Origin: Bacillota bacterium
GTDB taxonomy: Bacteria; Bacillota; Clostridia; Tissierellales; Sedimentibacteraceae
NCBI GenBank assembly: GCA_023386345.1
Contig: JAEWJT010000016.1
Location: 372,001-436,000 of the forward strand
DNA: 64,000 bases
Direction of reading: 5' to 3'
Both the position numbers and the translations under genes were made by a program. The notes beneath the pieces were generated by a model, which did not search any database, was not told the origin of the DNA, and saw only the letters and a list, made by a program, of their open reading frames with translations. Shown piece after piece: positions 43,492 through 53,089 of this stretch. How positions within the stretch are numbered: the stretch's first letter is position 1; each line of letters starts with the position of its first letter.

Positions 43492-44610
43492 CTACACAGT
43501 TGATAATTTTTTTATAAAAAATGGGAAATTAGAATAACCAAAGAGAACTCTGCCGTTTGTAACCTTGACATCTGTGTCGGTTATAACTGAATCTAATTTT
43601 GCATTTTCTCCTACTATTCCATGCTGCATGATTATTGAATTTTTAATGACAGCATTTTTTCCTATTTTAACTCCTCTGAATATTATGCTGTTTTCTACAG
43701 TTCCTTCGATTGTACATCCGCTCGCTATCAGAGAGTTTTTAACATTTGCACTACTGCAATATTTTGTTGGAGATGAATCCTTTGTCTTTGTGTAAATTGG
43801 ACCAGTTTCTGAATAAAACAGCTTTTGAAGATTATTCTTATCCAATAATTTAAGGCTGTTGTCATAATAGCTTTGTAATGAGTCTATGTGTGCAAAATAT
43901 CCACTGTATTCATACCCGTAAATTCTCAAAGAAGAAACCTTTTTTGCAAGAACATCATGGCTGAAATTCTTGGAATTTCTTGCTATTGCATCACGTATCA
44001 CAGATATTAAAAAATCTCTGTTCATAACCCAAGTATTTAGACCTACATTATGAATACCACTTATAACAGGGTAGGCAAGTATATCATTGGCTCTCCCTGT
44101 TTCATCAAATTCGTATGTTATTTCATGTATTGAGGATTTTTCGTCTAAGGCAAATTTTGTGTATACAGCTGTTATATCTGAATTTTTTTCAACATGATAT
44201 TTTATTACATCTTTAAGGTTAATGTTGTAAATCATATCACAATCGGATAATACAACATATTTTTCACTGGCAGATGAAATATAGTCTAAAACTCTCTTTA
44301 GGGCGTCAAGTCTTCCTTGGAACAGTCCGTGATTTTCACCCATTGCAAAAGGGGGAAGTATGATTATACCGCCTTTTTTTCTCGATAAATCCCAGTCCTT
44401 TCCAGAGCCTATATGCTCCATTAGAGACCTGTAATTGCTTTTTGTTATTAGGCATATATTGCTTATTCCTGAATTTACCATGTTGGATAACGGAAAATCA
44501 ATAAGTCTGTATCTGCCGCCAAAAGGTATGGCTGCTATTGAACGATGCGAAGCTAGCTCTGTCAAGCTCCATTCTTGCATATCTGAGAATATAATTCCTA
44601 AAGCGTTCAT
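43492..44610 (-). CDS. glgD: GlgD, regulatory-type subunit of ADP-glucose pyrophosphorylase
   Basis: A 372-residue paralogue of GlgC. The nucleotidyltransferase part keeps PFGGRYRLIDFPLSNMVNSG, but the N-terminal glycine-rich GQGSRL loop of GlgC is replaced by MQEWSLTELASHR, as in Firmicutes GlgD. A left-handed beta-helix with hexapeptide repeats (SIIFRGVKIGKNAVIKN) ends the protein. In Firmicutes, GlgC and GlgD form a mixed complex in which GlgD modifies activity. The ATG lies 1 bp beyond the glgC stop. Confidence 0.93.
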   Translation of the reverse strand: MNALGIIFSDMQEWSLTELASHRSIAAIPFGGRYRLIDFPLSNMVNSGISNICLITKSNYRSLMEHIGSGKDWDLSRKKGGIIILPPFAMGENHGLFQGRLDALKRVLDYISSASEKYVVLSDCDMIYNINLKDVIKYHVEKNSDITAVYTKFALDEKSSIHEITYEFDETGRANDILAYPVISGIHNVGLNTWVMNRDFLISVIRDAIARNSKNFSHDVLAKKVSSLRIYGYEYSGYFAHIDSLQSYYDNSLKLLDKNNLQKLFYSETGPIYTKTKDSSPTKYCSSANVKNSLIASGCTIEGTVENSIIFRGVKIGKNAVIKNSIIMQHGIVGENAKLDSVITDTDVKVTNGRVLFGYSNFPFFIKKLSTV

Positions 44611-44611
44611 C

Positions 44612-45766
44612 CTAAACCTCCTGCATGTTGTTTATAATACTATCTCTCGGTATTACAGTTATTCCGTAGTTTTTTTCCTTTGCTGTACCAATTTTAAGAT
44701 TAGCGCCGATTATAACAGACTCGTCAATTATTGAGTTATTTACTGTTGAGCCTTCTTTGATTGTAACATCCGCCATAATAACTGAATCCTTTACAACTGC
44801 ATCCTCTCCGATTTCTACACCAGAAAAAATTATTGAATTTTCAACTGAACCGAATATTACTGCACCCTCTGAAACAATTGAATTTTTAACTGATGAATTA
44901 TCGCTTATGTAATGAGGGGGTCTTTCTGCATGCTTTGAATAAATAATCCAATCACTTGATAAATCTAAGTCTCCATTTTCAAGCAAGTCCATATTTGCCT
45001 CCCAAAGTGATTCAATTGTTCCTACATCCTTCCAATAGCCATCAAATTCATAGGAGTACATTTTTTCGCCTTTGCTAAGCATTAGTGGGATTAGGTCCTT
45101 GCCAAAATCCTTTGTTGAGCTTATATTTTTGTCATCTATTTCAAGATATTCTTTAAGTTTAGACCATTTGAAAACATATATACCCATTGAAGCATTAGTG
45201 CTTTTAGGTTTTTTTGGTTTTTCTTCAAAATCTACAATTCTTCCACTATTATCTGAGCTTAGTATACCAAATCTTGAAGCTTCTTTAATAGGTACATTAA
45301 TTACAGAGATTGTGCAGTCAGCATCCTTTTCCTTATGATAATCAATCATCAAGGAGTAGTTCATCTTATAAATGTGATCGCCTGAAAGAATTAAAACGTA
45401 ATCGGGGTCATACATATCAATAAAGTCAATATTCTGGTAGATTGCATTAGCTGTTCCAGAATACCATTCGGAATCGCCAACTCTTTGATATGGTGGGAGA
45501 ATATGAATACCTCCATTCATTCTATCTAAGTCCCAAGATTTGCCATCACCTATATAGGAGTTTAAAACAAGTGGCTGATACTGTGTCAGTACTCCAATTG
45601 TATACAATCCTGAGTTGACACAGTTTGATAGGGGGAAGTCTATTATCCTGTATTTTCCACCAAAAGGGACTGAGGGTTTGGCGATTTTTTTCGTAAGATC
45701 ACCAAGTCTGCTGCCTTGACCACCGGCAAGAAGCATTACTACACATTCATTTTTAGTTAATTTCAT
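44612..45766 (-). CDS. glgC: Glucose-1-phosphate adenylyltransferase (ADP-glucose pyrophosphorylase)
   Basis: A 384-residue enzyme that makes ADP-glucose from ATP and glucose 1-phosphate, the committed step of bacterial glycogen synthesis. It has the N-terminal LAGGQGSRLGDLTKKIAKPSV, PFGGKYRIIDFPLSNCVNSG, and the sugar-phosphate region VDFEEKPKKP. A C-terminal hexapeptide-repeat beta-helix is present. The start overlaps the end of glgB by 14 bp and has GGAGG upstream. It is followed at once by glgD. Confidence 0.96.
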   Translation of the reverse strand: MKLTKNECVVMLLAGGQGSRLGDLTKKIAKPSVPFGGKYRIIDFPLSNCVNSGLYTIGVLTQYQPLVLNSYIGDGKSWDLDRMNGGIHILPPYQRVGDSEWYSGTANAIYQNIDFIDMYDPDYVLILSGDHIYKMNYSLMIDYHKEKDADCTISVINVPIKEASRFGILSSDNSGRIVDFEEKPKKPKSTNASMGIYVFKWSKLKEYLEIDDKNISSTKDFGKDLIPLMLSKGEKMYSYEFDGYWKDVGTIESLWEANMDLLENGDLDLSSDWIIYSKHAERPPHYISDNSSVKNSIVSEGAVIFGSVENSIIFSGVEIGEDAVVKDSVIMADVTIKEGSTVNNSIIDESVIIGANLKIGTAKEKNYGITVIPRDSIINNMQEV

Positions 45767-47666
45767 AAACTCTACCTCCTGTTTTGTTATTTATATCCTT
45801 TTTAAAAAATATTGCTGATAATGGGGGTATGGTCAGTGAAATATGCGATCTGTAACCATGAATTTCTCCATCAGATGAAATAATGGTATCGTGATTTCCT
45901 GATCCAGTTCCTCCAAATTCTAATTTGTTGCTGTTAAAAATCTCCTTATAAGTACCCGAAGCAGCACCAATTTTGTACTGATATCTTTCAACGGGGGAAA
46001 AGTTAATAACTGCAATTATTTCGTCTCCAGCTTTATTTATTCTTTTAAAGGAAATTATGTTTTGTTCAAAATCATCATTTGAAATCCATTTAAATCCATC
46101 CCAAGAGTAATCTATTTCCCATAACTCTGAACTCTTCAAATAAAAATCGTTTAAGATTTTAATATATATGTTTAATTTTTTATGATATTCGTAATTTAGC
46201 ATAAACCATTCAATTTCTTTGTTATTATCCCATTCTGTGAACTGTCCTATTTCAAATCCCATGAAATTAAGCTTTTTTCCGGGGTGTGCCATCATAAAGG
46301 CAAGAAGAACTCTGACATTTGCGAATTTTTCTTCATATGTACCGGGCATTTTTCCCAAGATGGATTTTTTTCCATGAACTACCTCATCATGTGACAGAGG
46401 TAGTATAAAGTTTTCGCTAAAGGCGTAGTGCAGAGAGAATGTTATATTTTTATGCTTATATTTTCTAAAAAAAGGATCAGTTTCCATGTATTCAAGTATA
46501 TCGTTCATCCAACCCATATTCCACTTAAAATTAAAGCCCAGACCACCTAAATATACAGGTTTTGTAACCATAGGCCATGCGGTTGATTCCTCAGCAATCA
46601 TCATAGTATTAGGGTGTAGCTTGAATACTGCTTCATTAAGTTTTTGTAAAAATGCAATTGCATCAAGATTTTCATTTCCTCCATGCTTGTTAGGAATCCA
46701 CTCTCCTTGTTTTTTGTCGTAATTAAGATACAGCATTGAGCTTACAGCATCAACTCTTAAGCCATCAGCATGAAATTCTTCTATCCAATATATTGCATTT
46801 GATATTAAAAATGATTGGACCTCTGTTTTACTAAAATCAAATTTGTTAGTACCCCAGCCCTTATTTTCTCTAAGCCATTCTTCGCTGTATTCATATAGAT
46901 ATCCTCCGTCAAACATATATAAGCCATGAGAATCCTTTGGGAAATGAGCAGGTACCCAGTCTAAAATCACGCCTATACCATTTTGGTGACACTCGTCAAT
47001 TAAATATTTTAAATCGTCTGGAGAGCCAAAACGCTTGGTTGGAGCAAAGTATCCTGAAACCTGATATCCCCAAGAATCATCAAAGGGATATTCCATTACA
47101 GGCATAAGCTCTATATGTGTAAAGCTATGTTCCTTTACGTGTTTTATAAGCTGCGGAACGATTTCCTTATAAGTATATAAATTATTATTATCTCTTTTTT
47201 TCCATGAACTAAGATTTAGTTCATAAATGTTTATCGCTTGCTCATACAGATTTGAAGTTTTTTTATACTTAATCCAATTATCATCTCTCCAGTGATAATT
47301 GTTTATTTGATGTACTATAGATGCAGTCTCAGTTTGAGTTTGTGAAGAAAATGCAAAAGGGTCTGATTTATAGAGTTCTTGTCCGTCAGATGTTGTTATA
47401 AGATATTTGTAAAGATGTCCAGCATTAATCTTGGGTATAAAAGCTTCCCATATACCACCATCGCTGATTAAATTCATTTCATAGGGCTTATCCTTTTGCC
47501 ACTTATTGAAGTCACCGACAACATGTACACTCTTTGCCTTTGGTGCCCAAACTCTGAAAAAAGTCCCTGAATTATCTTCGGTGATATGTGCTCCAAGCAA
47601 TTTGTATGAATAGTAATTTGTACCTTGATGAAATAAATAAATCTGAAATTCGTTTTTATTCTTCAT
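45753..47666 (-). CDS. glgB: 1,4-alpha-glucan branching enzyme
   Basis: A 637-residue GH13 enzyme that adds alpha-1,6 branches to glycogen. An N-terminal CBM48 domain (about residues 20-120, FFRVWAPKAKSVHVVGDFNKW) precedes the catalytic barrel with the nucleophile in DGLRVDAVSSMLYLNY, the acid/base glutamate in MIAEESTAWP and PLSHDEVVHGK. It is the first gene of the minus-strand glycogen operon glgB-C-D-A-P-GH13. The 295-bp upstream region is shared with the V-ATPase operon. Confidence 0.95.
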   Translation of the reverse strand: MKNKNEFQIYLFHQGTNYYSYKLLGAHITEDNSGTFFRVWAPKAKSVHVVGDFNKWQKDKPYEMNLISDGGIWEAFIPKINAGHLYKYLITTSDGQELYKSDPFAFSSQTQTETASIVHQINNYHWRDDNWIKYKKTSNLYEQAINIYELNLSSWKKRDNNNLYTYKEIVPQLIKHVKEHSFTHIELMPVMEYPFDDSWGYQVSGYFAPTKRFGSPDDLKYLIDECHQNGIGVILDWVPAHFPKDSHGLYMFDGGYLYEYSEEWLRENKGWGTNKFDFSKTEVQSFLISNAIYWIEEFHADGLRVDAVSSMLYLNYDKKQGEWIPNKHGGNENLDAIAFLQKLNEAVFKLHPNTMMIAEESTAWPMVTKPVYLGGLGFNFKWNMGWMNDILEYMETDPFFRKYKHKNITFSLHYAFSENFILPLSHDEVVHGKKSILGKMPGTYEEKFANVRVLLAFMMAHPGKKLNFMGFEIGQFTEWDNNKEIEWFMLNYEYHKKLNIYIKILNDFYLKSSELWEIDYSWDGFKWISNDDFEQNIISFKRINKAGDEIIAVINFSPVERYQYKIGAASGTYKEIFNSNKLEFGGTGSGNHDTIISSDGEIHGYRSHISLTIPPLSAIFFKKDINNKTGGRVYEIN

Positions 47667-47961
47667 AGTATTTACCTTTTTACAAGCTTGTTATAGCTAA
47701 AGCCTTTCAAAATATTTTGTACATATATCTTATTATATCTTTTATACCCATTTTCAGCAATAGTTAAACTAGAAAATGGAAATATATTTTTGATAAATAT
47801 GATGATATACAATATAAAAATTATTTTTTTGGTAATAATAAAATGTAAGAATAATTTTGTAATGAAACTAAATTTTTACTGTTAATTTTTTAATTTAATT
47901 GACGATATAATATATATGATATATAATATACATCAAATATAAGAGGTTGTGAGGTGATTTT
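47667..47961. other. Divergent promoter region of the glycogen and V-ATPase operons
   Basis: About 295 bp of AT-rich DNA with a clear sigma-A-type promoter towards the V-ATPase side (47899-47927). The glgB promoter on the other strand could not be fixed by eye. No small gene was seen. Confidence 0.6.
47899..47927 (+). promoter_or_regulatory. Sigma-A-type promoter of the V-ATPase operon
   Basis: TTGACG (47899-47904) and TATAAT (47922-47927) are separated by 17 bp. The start codon of the first gene lies 35 bp downstream. Confidence 0.75.
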
Positions 47962-48270
47962 GTGGCTCGTGAAACATTGGATGCTGTAAAAAATTCAGAA
48001 GCAAATGCAGCTAAGATTGAAAGTCAGGCTTTAAAAGAGCATGACAGTATATTATTGAGAGCCGAGGAGCAGGCTAAATCAATAATAAGCGCTAAAGAAC
48101 AAGAAGCTTTAGAAATTTCAGATGAAGAAATGAAAAAAGCGAAGAAATTAGGCGATGAAATGATGCAAAAATCAATCGACGAAGGAAACAAGGAAAAAGA
48201 AGAACTTATTAAAAAAGTTAAGAGTGATGAAAAGCGTGCTATAGAGCATATTTTATCGCAGATTGTATAG
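47962..48270 (+). CDS. ntpF: V-type ATPase subunit H (peripheral stalk, NtpF/AhaH type)
   Basis: A 102-residue, almost wholly charged coiled-coil protein (runs of Glu, Lys and Ala with few breaks), typical of the small peripheral-stalk subunit paired with subunit E. The start is GTG with GAGGTG 6 nt upstream. It is the first gene of the operon behind the sigma-A-type promoter, the position ntpF takes in the Enterococcus hirae order. A 140-bp gap before subunit I shows no other ORF. Confidence 0.82.
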   Translation: MARETLDAVKNSEANAAKIESQALKEHDSILLRAEEQAKSIISAKEQEALEISDEEMKKAKKLGDEMMQKSIDEGNKEKEELIKKVKSDEKRAIEHILSQIV

Positions 48271-48411
48271 CGCTAGAGAAAATTTGAATTTTTAAATTTT
48301 ATAGAAGAAATACTTTGTTTAAATATTTGAATTAAGTATTTTTTATAATATGTAAATTTTTAATTGAGATTTTCATAGAACTATGGACTAAACAGTAAAG
48401 GAGTGTTAGCA

Positions 48412-50523
48412 ATGGCGGTGCAACAAATGCAGCGTGTAAACATTTATGCACTGAGAAATGAACGTAAAAAAATATTAGAGTTTATTCAAAGGCAAGGTTT
48501 TGTTGAACTTGAAAACAAAATTTCTGAAGACGATGATGTTTTTTTCAAAGAAGATATTTCATCAAAAAAGCTTAGCTTTGAAAAAAATACAGCGTTGGCA
48601 AGTGAAGCAATAACCATACTCAAAGAATTTAGCACTAAAAAAAGTTCAATGTTAAGTGCTTTAAATGGCAGGCAAGAAATTACAACTGCTCAGTATAATG
48701 ATTTTTCTATAAAGCATGACAATGTTTTAGAAGATATAAATCACATTATTGATATTTTTAAGAAAATATCCGAGAAAGAAGCAGAGCTGTTAAAGCTTGA
48801 AACACAGAGAGAAACTCTTTTAACATGGAAAGACTTAGATATTTCTATTAACTTTGATGGGACAAAAAGCACTTCATTTTTAATTGGATCTTTGCAAGGT
48901 GAATGGACAAGGGATTTGATTTTAGAAAGCATATATAATTTTGATAAGCCTAATGATGAATCTGTATCAAGTGTTTCAAAGATAGTTGCAAATGATGAGC
49001 TTAATAGCAATGAGCAGATACCTATACATAATGAACAGTTTGATGTTCATTTGGAAATTATAAGCTCTACCAAGGAACAGGTATGTATATTAGCTGTAGT
49101 CATGAAAGAAAATAAGGATTTGCTATTGGAAAGATTAAGAAATATAGGCTTTAATTTCCCTGATTCTTCTTTAAGCAAAATTCCAAAAGAAAAAATTGAT
49201 GAAATTGATTTATTAACTGAAGAAATTAAAAAAGAAATAGAAAATATTAAAAAAGAACTTAGAAGTAGTGATGATAAAGCTGAAGAATTCAAACTTTTAC
49301 AGGATTACAACACTATGAGAGCAGATAAGTATGAAGCTATAGGACAACTTCTGCAGACAAATAGTATGTTTGTTTTATCAGGATATTTGACCTTAGAAAA
49401 TGCTAAAGGACTAATGGAAAAAATTTCAGCTAAATTTGAGGCTTTTGTTGAATTCGAAGATCCAAGTGATGAAGATGATGTACCTACTGTATTGAAAAAC
49501 AATGGATTTAGCAATCCATTAGAGGGAACTATAGAATCATTTGGAACTCCAAGCAGATCTGAGATTGACCCTACAATGATAATGTCTTTGTTCTATTATG
49601 TGTTGTTTGGATTGATGTTATCAGATGCAGCATATGGTGCTATTATGGTTATAGCTTGTGCGACTGGATTGATTAAGTACAAGAATAAATTGGAATTACC
49701 TATGAAAAAGACTTTGAAAATGTACCTTTTCTGTGGTATATCTACTGTGTTTTGGGGAGTTATGTTTGGGAGCTACTTTGGAGATTTACTAGATATAATA
49801 TCAGAAGGATTTTTTAACGTAAAACAAATAGTTATCCCACCTTTATGGTTTTTTCCTGCACAAGAGCCAATGCGAATGCTGGCGTTTAGTATGCTTTTTG
49901 GTCTAATTCATCTGCTTACAGGATTAACTATAAAGCTATTTAACATACTTAGATCTAAAGACTATATAGCTATTATCTATGATGTGTTTTTTTGGTATAT
50001 GTTGATAATTGGTAGTGTTGTTGCCCTTATGTCTGTTGACATATTTACAAATACACTTGGATTAACATTTATTTTACCATCATCAGTAGGAGCTATAGCA
50101 GGAATTGTTGCAGCCATAGGAGCAGTAGGAATTATTGCAACTAATGGCAGAGAGTCAAGAAACCCATTTAAAAGATTTCTTAAAGGTTTATATGCTCTCT
50201 ATGGTATAACAGGATATTTGAGCGATGTTTTGTCTTACTCAAGATTATTAGCCCTTGGACTTGCAACGGGAGTTATATGTACAGTTATTAACAAAATGGC
50301 AGCTATGACAATAGGAGTGCCGATAGCTGGTCCGATTATATTTGCTGTTATAATTATTTTCGGACATATTTTTAACATAGGTATTAATTTGTTGGGAGCT
50401 TATGTACACACTACACGTCTCCAATATGTAGAATTCTTTGGAAAATTCTATGATGGTAGTGGACGTAAATTCCAACCATTGAAAATAAATACAAAATATT
50501 TCAAATTTAAGGAGGAAAAATAG
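48412..50523 (+). CDS. ntpI: V-type ATPase subunit I (membrane a-type subunit)
   Basis: A 703-residue protein: an N-terminal soluble half with coiled coils (about residues 80-330) and a C-terminal half with seven to eight membrane helices, including MSLFYYVLFGLMLSDAAYG and DVLSYSRLLALGLATGVI, the helix bearing the arginine essential for ion movement (SYSRLLALGLA). It forms the half-channels beside the K ring. I chose ATG 48412 (AAGGAG 8 nt upstream) over the GTG at 48403. The K subunit gene starts 2 bp after it. Confidence 0.94.
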   Translation: MAVQQMQRVNIYALRNERKKILEFIQRQGFVELENKISEDDDVFFKEDISSKKLSFEKNTALASEAITILKEFSTKKSSMLSALNGRQEITTAQYNDFSIKHDNVLEDINHIIDIFKKISEKEAELLKLETQRETLLTWKDLDISINFDGTKSTSFLIGSLQGEWTRDLILESIYNFDKPNDESVSSVSKIVANDELNSNEQIPIHNEQFDVHLEIISSTKEQVCILAVVMKENKDLLLERLRNIGFNFPDSSLSKIPKEKIDEIDLLTEEIKKEIENIKKELRSSDDKAEEFKLLQDYNTMRADKYEAIGQLLQTNSMFVLSGYLTLENAKGLMEKISAKFEAFVEFEDPSDEDDVPTVLKNNGFSNPLEGTIESFGTPSRSEIDPTMIMSLFYYVLFGLMLSDAAYGAIMVIACATGLIKYKNKLELPMKKTLKMYLFCGISTVFWGVMFGSYFGDLLDIISEGFFNVKQIVIPPLWFFPAQEPMRMLAFSMLFGLIHLLTGLTIKLFNILRSKDYIAIIYDVFFWYMLIIGSVVALMSVDIFTNTLGLTFILPSSVGAIAGIVAAIGAVGIIATNGRESRNPFKRFLKGLYALYGITGYLSDVLSYSRLLALGLATGVICTVINKMAAMTIGVPIAGPIIFAVIIIFGHIFNIGINLLGAYVHTTRLQYVEFFGKFYDGSGRKFQPLKINTKYFKFKEEK

Positions 50524-50525
50524 TA

Positions 50526-51005
50526 ATGAAAAGTGGAATTTTATATGCAATGGCAGGAGCAGTTTTAGCAGCGTTGTTAGCAGGAGCAGGTTCAGCAAAA
50601 GGAGTAGGTATAGCAGGACAGGCAGGAGCTGGTGTTACAACAGAAGATCCAAATAAATTTAGTAAGGCTTTGATTTTACAATTATTGCCAGGAACACAGG
50701 GTATTTATGGTTTGTTGGTTGCGTTTATCACATTTACACAAATAGGTGTGTTAGGTGGAAGCAGTGATATTTCTTTAGCAAAGGGATTACTTTATTTTGC
50801 AGCGTGTATGCCTATAGCTGTAGTAGGATATTTTTCAGCTATTTATCAAGCTAGAGCATCGGTATCAAGTATAGCTATGATAGCTAAGAAGCCTGAACAG
50901 TTTGGTAAGGCTATGATGTTCCCTGCAATGGTTGAAACATATGCGATCTTGGCATTACTCGTATCAATTCTTGGAGTTGTTGGAGTAGGTAATGTTAATA
51001 TTTAA
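50526..51005 (+). CDS. ntpK: V-type ATPase subunit K (ion-binding ring, sodium type)
   Basis: A 159-residue proteolipid with four membrane helices, that is, two fused hairpins. The sodium ligands known from E. hirae NtpK have counterparts here: Thr57 and Gln58 in LLPGTQGIYG, Gln108 in AIYQARAS and Glu137 in AMVETYAIL. Only the second hairpin carries the ion-binding glutamate, as in E. hirae. This favours Na+ over H+ as coupling ion. The start is 2 bp after ntpI, and about 100 bp with direct GTTTCAC repeats precede the next gene. Confidence 0.93.
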   Translation: MKSGILYAMAGAVLAALLAGAGSAKGVGIAGQAGAGVTTEDPNKFSKALILQLLPGTQGIYGLLVAFITFTQIGVLGGSSDISLAKGLLYFAACMPIAVVGYFSAIYQARASVSSIAMIAKKPEQFGKAMMFPAMVETYAILALLVSILGVVGVGNVNI

Positions 51006-51107
51006 TATACCTTAATATTAAAATATTTAAAAAATAAATATAATAAAAAAATGTTTCACTATGTGGAATAAAGTTTCACAGACCTTTAGAGAAAGGAATG
51101 TAGGTTA

Positions 51108-51725
51108 ATGTCTAATTTAGAAAAAATATTAAAGCATATTGAAGATAACGCAAACAATAATGCTAAAGAGCTTATAGCAAAGGCAAATACAGCAGCTGAT
51201 AAAATTATAAATGATGCAAAGGCACAAGCAAATGCAAAATATACGCAAAAGATTGAGAAATCTAAGGCTGATGCTAAGGCATATACCAGTTTTGCAGAGT
51301 CTTCTTCTGTATTAAGAAAAAGGCAGATAATATTGGATTCAAAGCAGCAAATCATAAAAGATTTAATAAATCAGGCTAAAAATCATATAGTAAGTTTACC
51401 TGAAAAGGAATATTTTGAAATTATTCTTAAAATGGTTAAAAAATATTGCATGGGTAAATCCGGACAGATAATTTTTTCTCAGAACGATAAAAAGAGGATG
51501 CCTGAAAATTTTGAAAAATCAATAAATGAAGCTATATCTGATAAAAAAGGTGCAAGTCTTTCATTATCTGATGAGTTAAGAGCAATAGATGGTGGATTTG
51601 TGTTAAATTATGGAGATATCGAACAAAATTGTTCATTTGGTGCTTTGTTTGCAGATAAGTACGATTTGCTACAAGATGAGGTATATAAATTATTGTTTGA
51701 AGAAAATAGTAACAGTGCTGTTTAG
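51108..51725 (+). CDS. ntpE: V-type ATPase subunit E (peripheral stalk)
   Basis: A 205-residue stalk subunit: the first 100 residues form a long Ala/Lys/Glu-rich helix that would pair with subunit H, and the C-terminal half is a compact domain with GGFVLNYGDIEQNCSF, the family-typical end segment that binds the catalytic head. The ATG has AAAGGAATG upstream. It is followed by subunit C after 15 bp. Confidence 0.9.
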   Translation: MSNLEKILKHIEDNANNNAKELIAKANTAADKIINDAKAQANAKYTQKIEKSKADAKAYTSFAESSSVLRKRQIILDSKQQIIKDLINQAKNHIVSLPEKEYFEIILKMVKKYCMGKSGQIIFSQNDKKRMPENFEKSINEAISDKKGASLSLSDELRAIDGGFVLNYGDIEQNCSFGALFADKYDLLQDEVYKLLFEENSNSAV

Positions 51726-51740
51726 AAGGGATGTGGAAAT

Positions 51741-52709
51741 ATGACTGATAAACAGTATATATATGCAGTTGCACGTATTAGATCCAAAGAGCTTGGACTT
51801 TTAAATAAGCAGTTCATGGAACAGCTTTTATCTTGCAAAACTTATGAAGATTGTTTGACTATTTTAACTGAAAAAAACTTTGGAAGTTCTGAAAATTCTA
51901 ACTTAGAGGACATTGTAAAGTCAGAAAGAAAAAAGACTTGGGATTTGATGAGAGAGCTTGTAAAGGATATGTCAGCGTTTAATACATTTTTATATGAAAA
52001 TGATTTTCATAATTTGAAAGCAGCAATCAAGCAGGTTTATAAAGACAAGGACTTTAATAATATCTATATTGAAAATTGCACTATAAACCCTGAACTTATA
52101 TTAAAGGCATTAAAGGAGCAAGATTTTGAAGCCTTGCCTGAATATATGAGAGATTGTGCTAAGGAAGCTTATGAAATGCAAATCCATACAGGTGACAGTC
52201 AATTGACAGATGTAATTATAGATAAAAGAGCTTTGGAAAAAATCTATGAAAGTGCAGCAGAATCAAAAAACGAGCTTTATATTAAATATGCAGAGCTAAG
52301 ACTTGCGTTTGCAAACATAAATATCGCAATCAGATGTGCGACAATTGGAAAAAATAAGGATTATATGAGACGTGCTATGGCAGAGTGTAAAAGCTTAAAT
52401 ATCAATAATTTGATTGAAGCAGCCGCTGAGGGTGAAGAAGCAATTTGTGAGTATTTAAAAACTACAACTTATGAAGGCATTGTCGCTCATATAAGAAAAT
52501 CATCATCAGCTGTAGAAAAATATTGCGACGATCAGATTATGGAGCTTATAAAGCCTGAAAAAGTCAATTCTTTTACTATTGCTCCTCTAGCCGCATACAT
52601 TCTTGCGAAAGAAAATGAAATTAAAAACGTTAGAATATTGATGTCGGGCAAGAAGAACAATTTGAGAGAAGAATCTATTAGAGAAAGGTTGAGGGAACTA
52701 TATGTATAA
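51741..52709 (+). CDS. ntpC: V-type ATPase subunit C (d-type, central stalk)
   Basis: A 322-residue, largely helical protein of the V-type ATP synthase C/AC39 family that links the rotor shaft to the K ring. It begins with YAVARIRSKELGLLNKQFMEQLL and ends with RILMSGKKNNLREESIRERLRELYV, the conserved terminal segment. The gene overlaps the start of subunit F by 8 bp. Its order between E and F matches other clostridial operons. Confidence 0.92.
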   Translation: MTDKQYIYAVARIRSKELGLLNKQFMEQLLSCKTYEDCLTILTEKNFGSSENSNLEDIVKSERKKTWDLMRELVKDMSAFNTFLYENDFHNLKAAIKQVYKDKDFNNIYIENCTINPELILKALKEQDFEALPEYMRDCAKEAYEMQIHTGDSQLTDVIIDKRALEKIYESAAESKNELYIKYAELRLAFANINIAIRCATIGKNKDYMRRAMAECKSLNINNLIEAAAEGEEAICEYLKTTTYEGIVAHIRKSSSAVEKYCDDQIMELIKPEKVNSFTIAPLAAYILAKENEIKNVRILMSGKKNNLREESIRERLRELYV

Positions 52710-53022
52710 GATAGCAGTACTTGGTGATATTGATAGTATTTATGGTTTTTCAGCCTTGGGGATACATATATGTCCAGTTAATTCTAAAGATGAAGCAGTA
52801 AAAGCATTGAAAAAGCTTGTTGATGAGCAGTATGCAAATATTTATATAACGGAAGCTTATTATACAGAGCTTGAAGCTGAAGTAGACCAATACAAAACAA
52901 GTATTATACCAGCCATCACAGTTATACCAGGAGCCACAGGCAATACAGGCATAGGTATGGCAAATATTAAAAAGGCTGTAGAGCAAGCGGTAGGCTCGGA
53001 TATTATATTTAACGAGAAATAA
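52702..53022 (+). CDS. ntpG: V-type ATPase subunit F (central stalk)
   Basis: A 106-residue protein with the Rossmann-like ATP-synt_F fold: YKIAVLGDIDSIYGFSALGI at the start, AVKALKKLVDEQYANIYITE in the middle and IPAITVIPGATGN near the end. It binds subunit D in the rotating shaft. It corresponds to NtpG of E. hirae. It overlaps subunit C by 8 bp, and a 67-bp gap separates it from subunit A. Confidence 0.9.
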   Translation: MYKIAVLGDIDSIYGFSALGIHICPVNSKDEAVKALKKLVDEQYANIYITEAYYTELEAEVDQYKTSIIPAITVIPGATGNTGIGMANIKKAVEQAVGSDIIFNEK

Positions 53023-53089
53023 TAAAAATTATGCACATAACTTATAATTATTAATTTGGGATGTGCAGGAAAGGACAAGGGCACAAATA

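Noticed and set aside
51050..51082. GTTTCAC direct repeat before ntpE as a regulatory site
   Set aside because: Two 7-bp copies inside an operon are weak evidence, and no dyad or promoter accompanies them.
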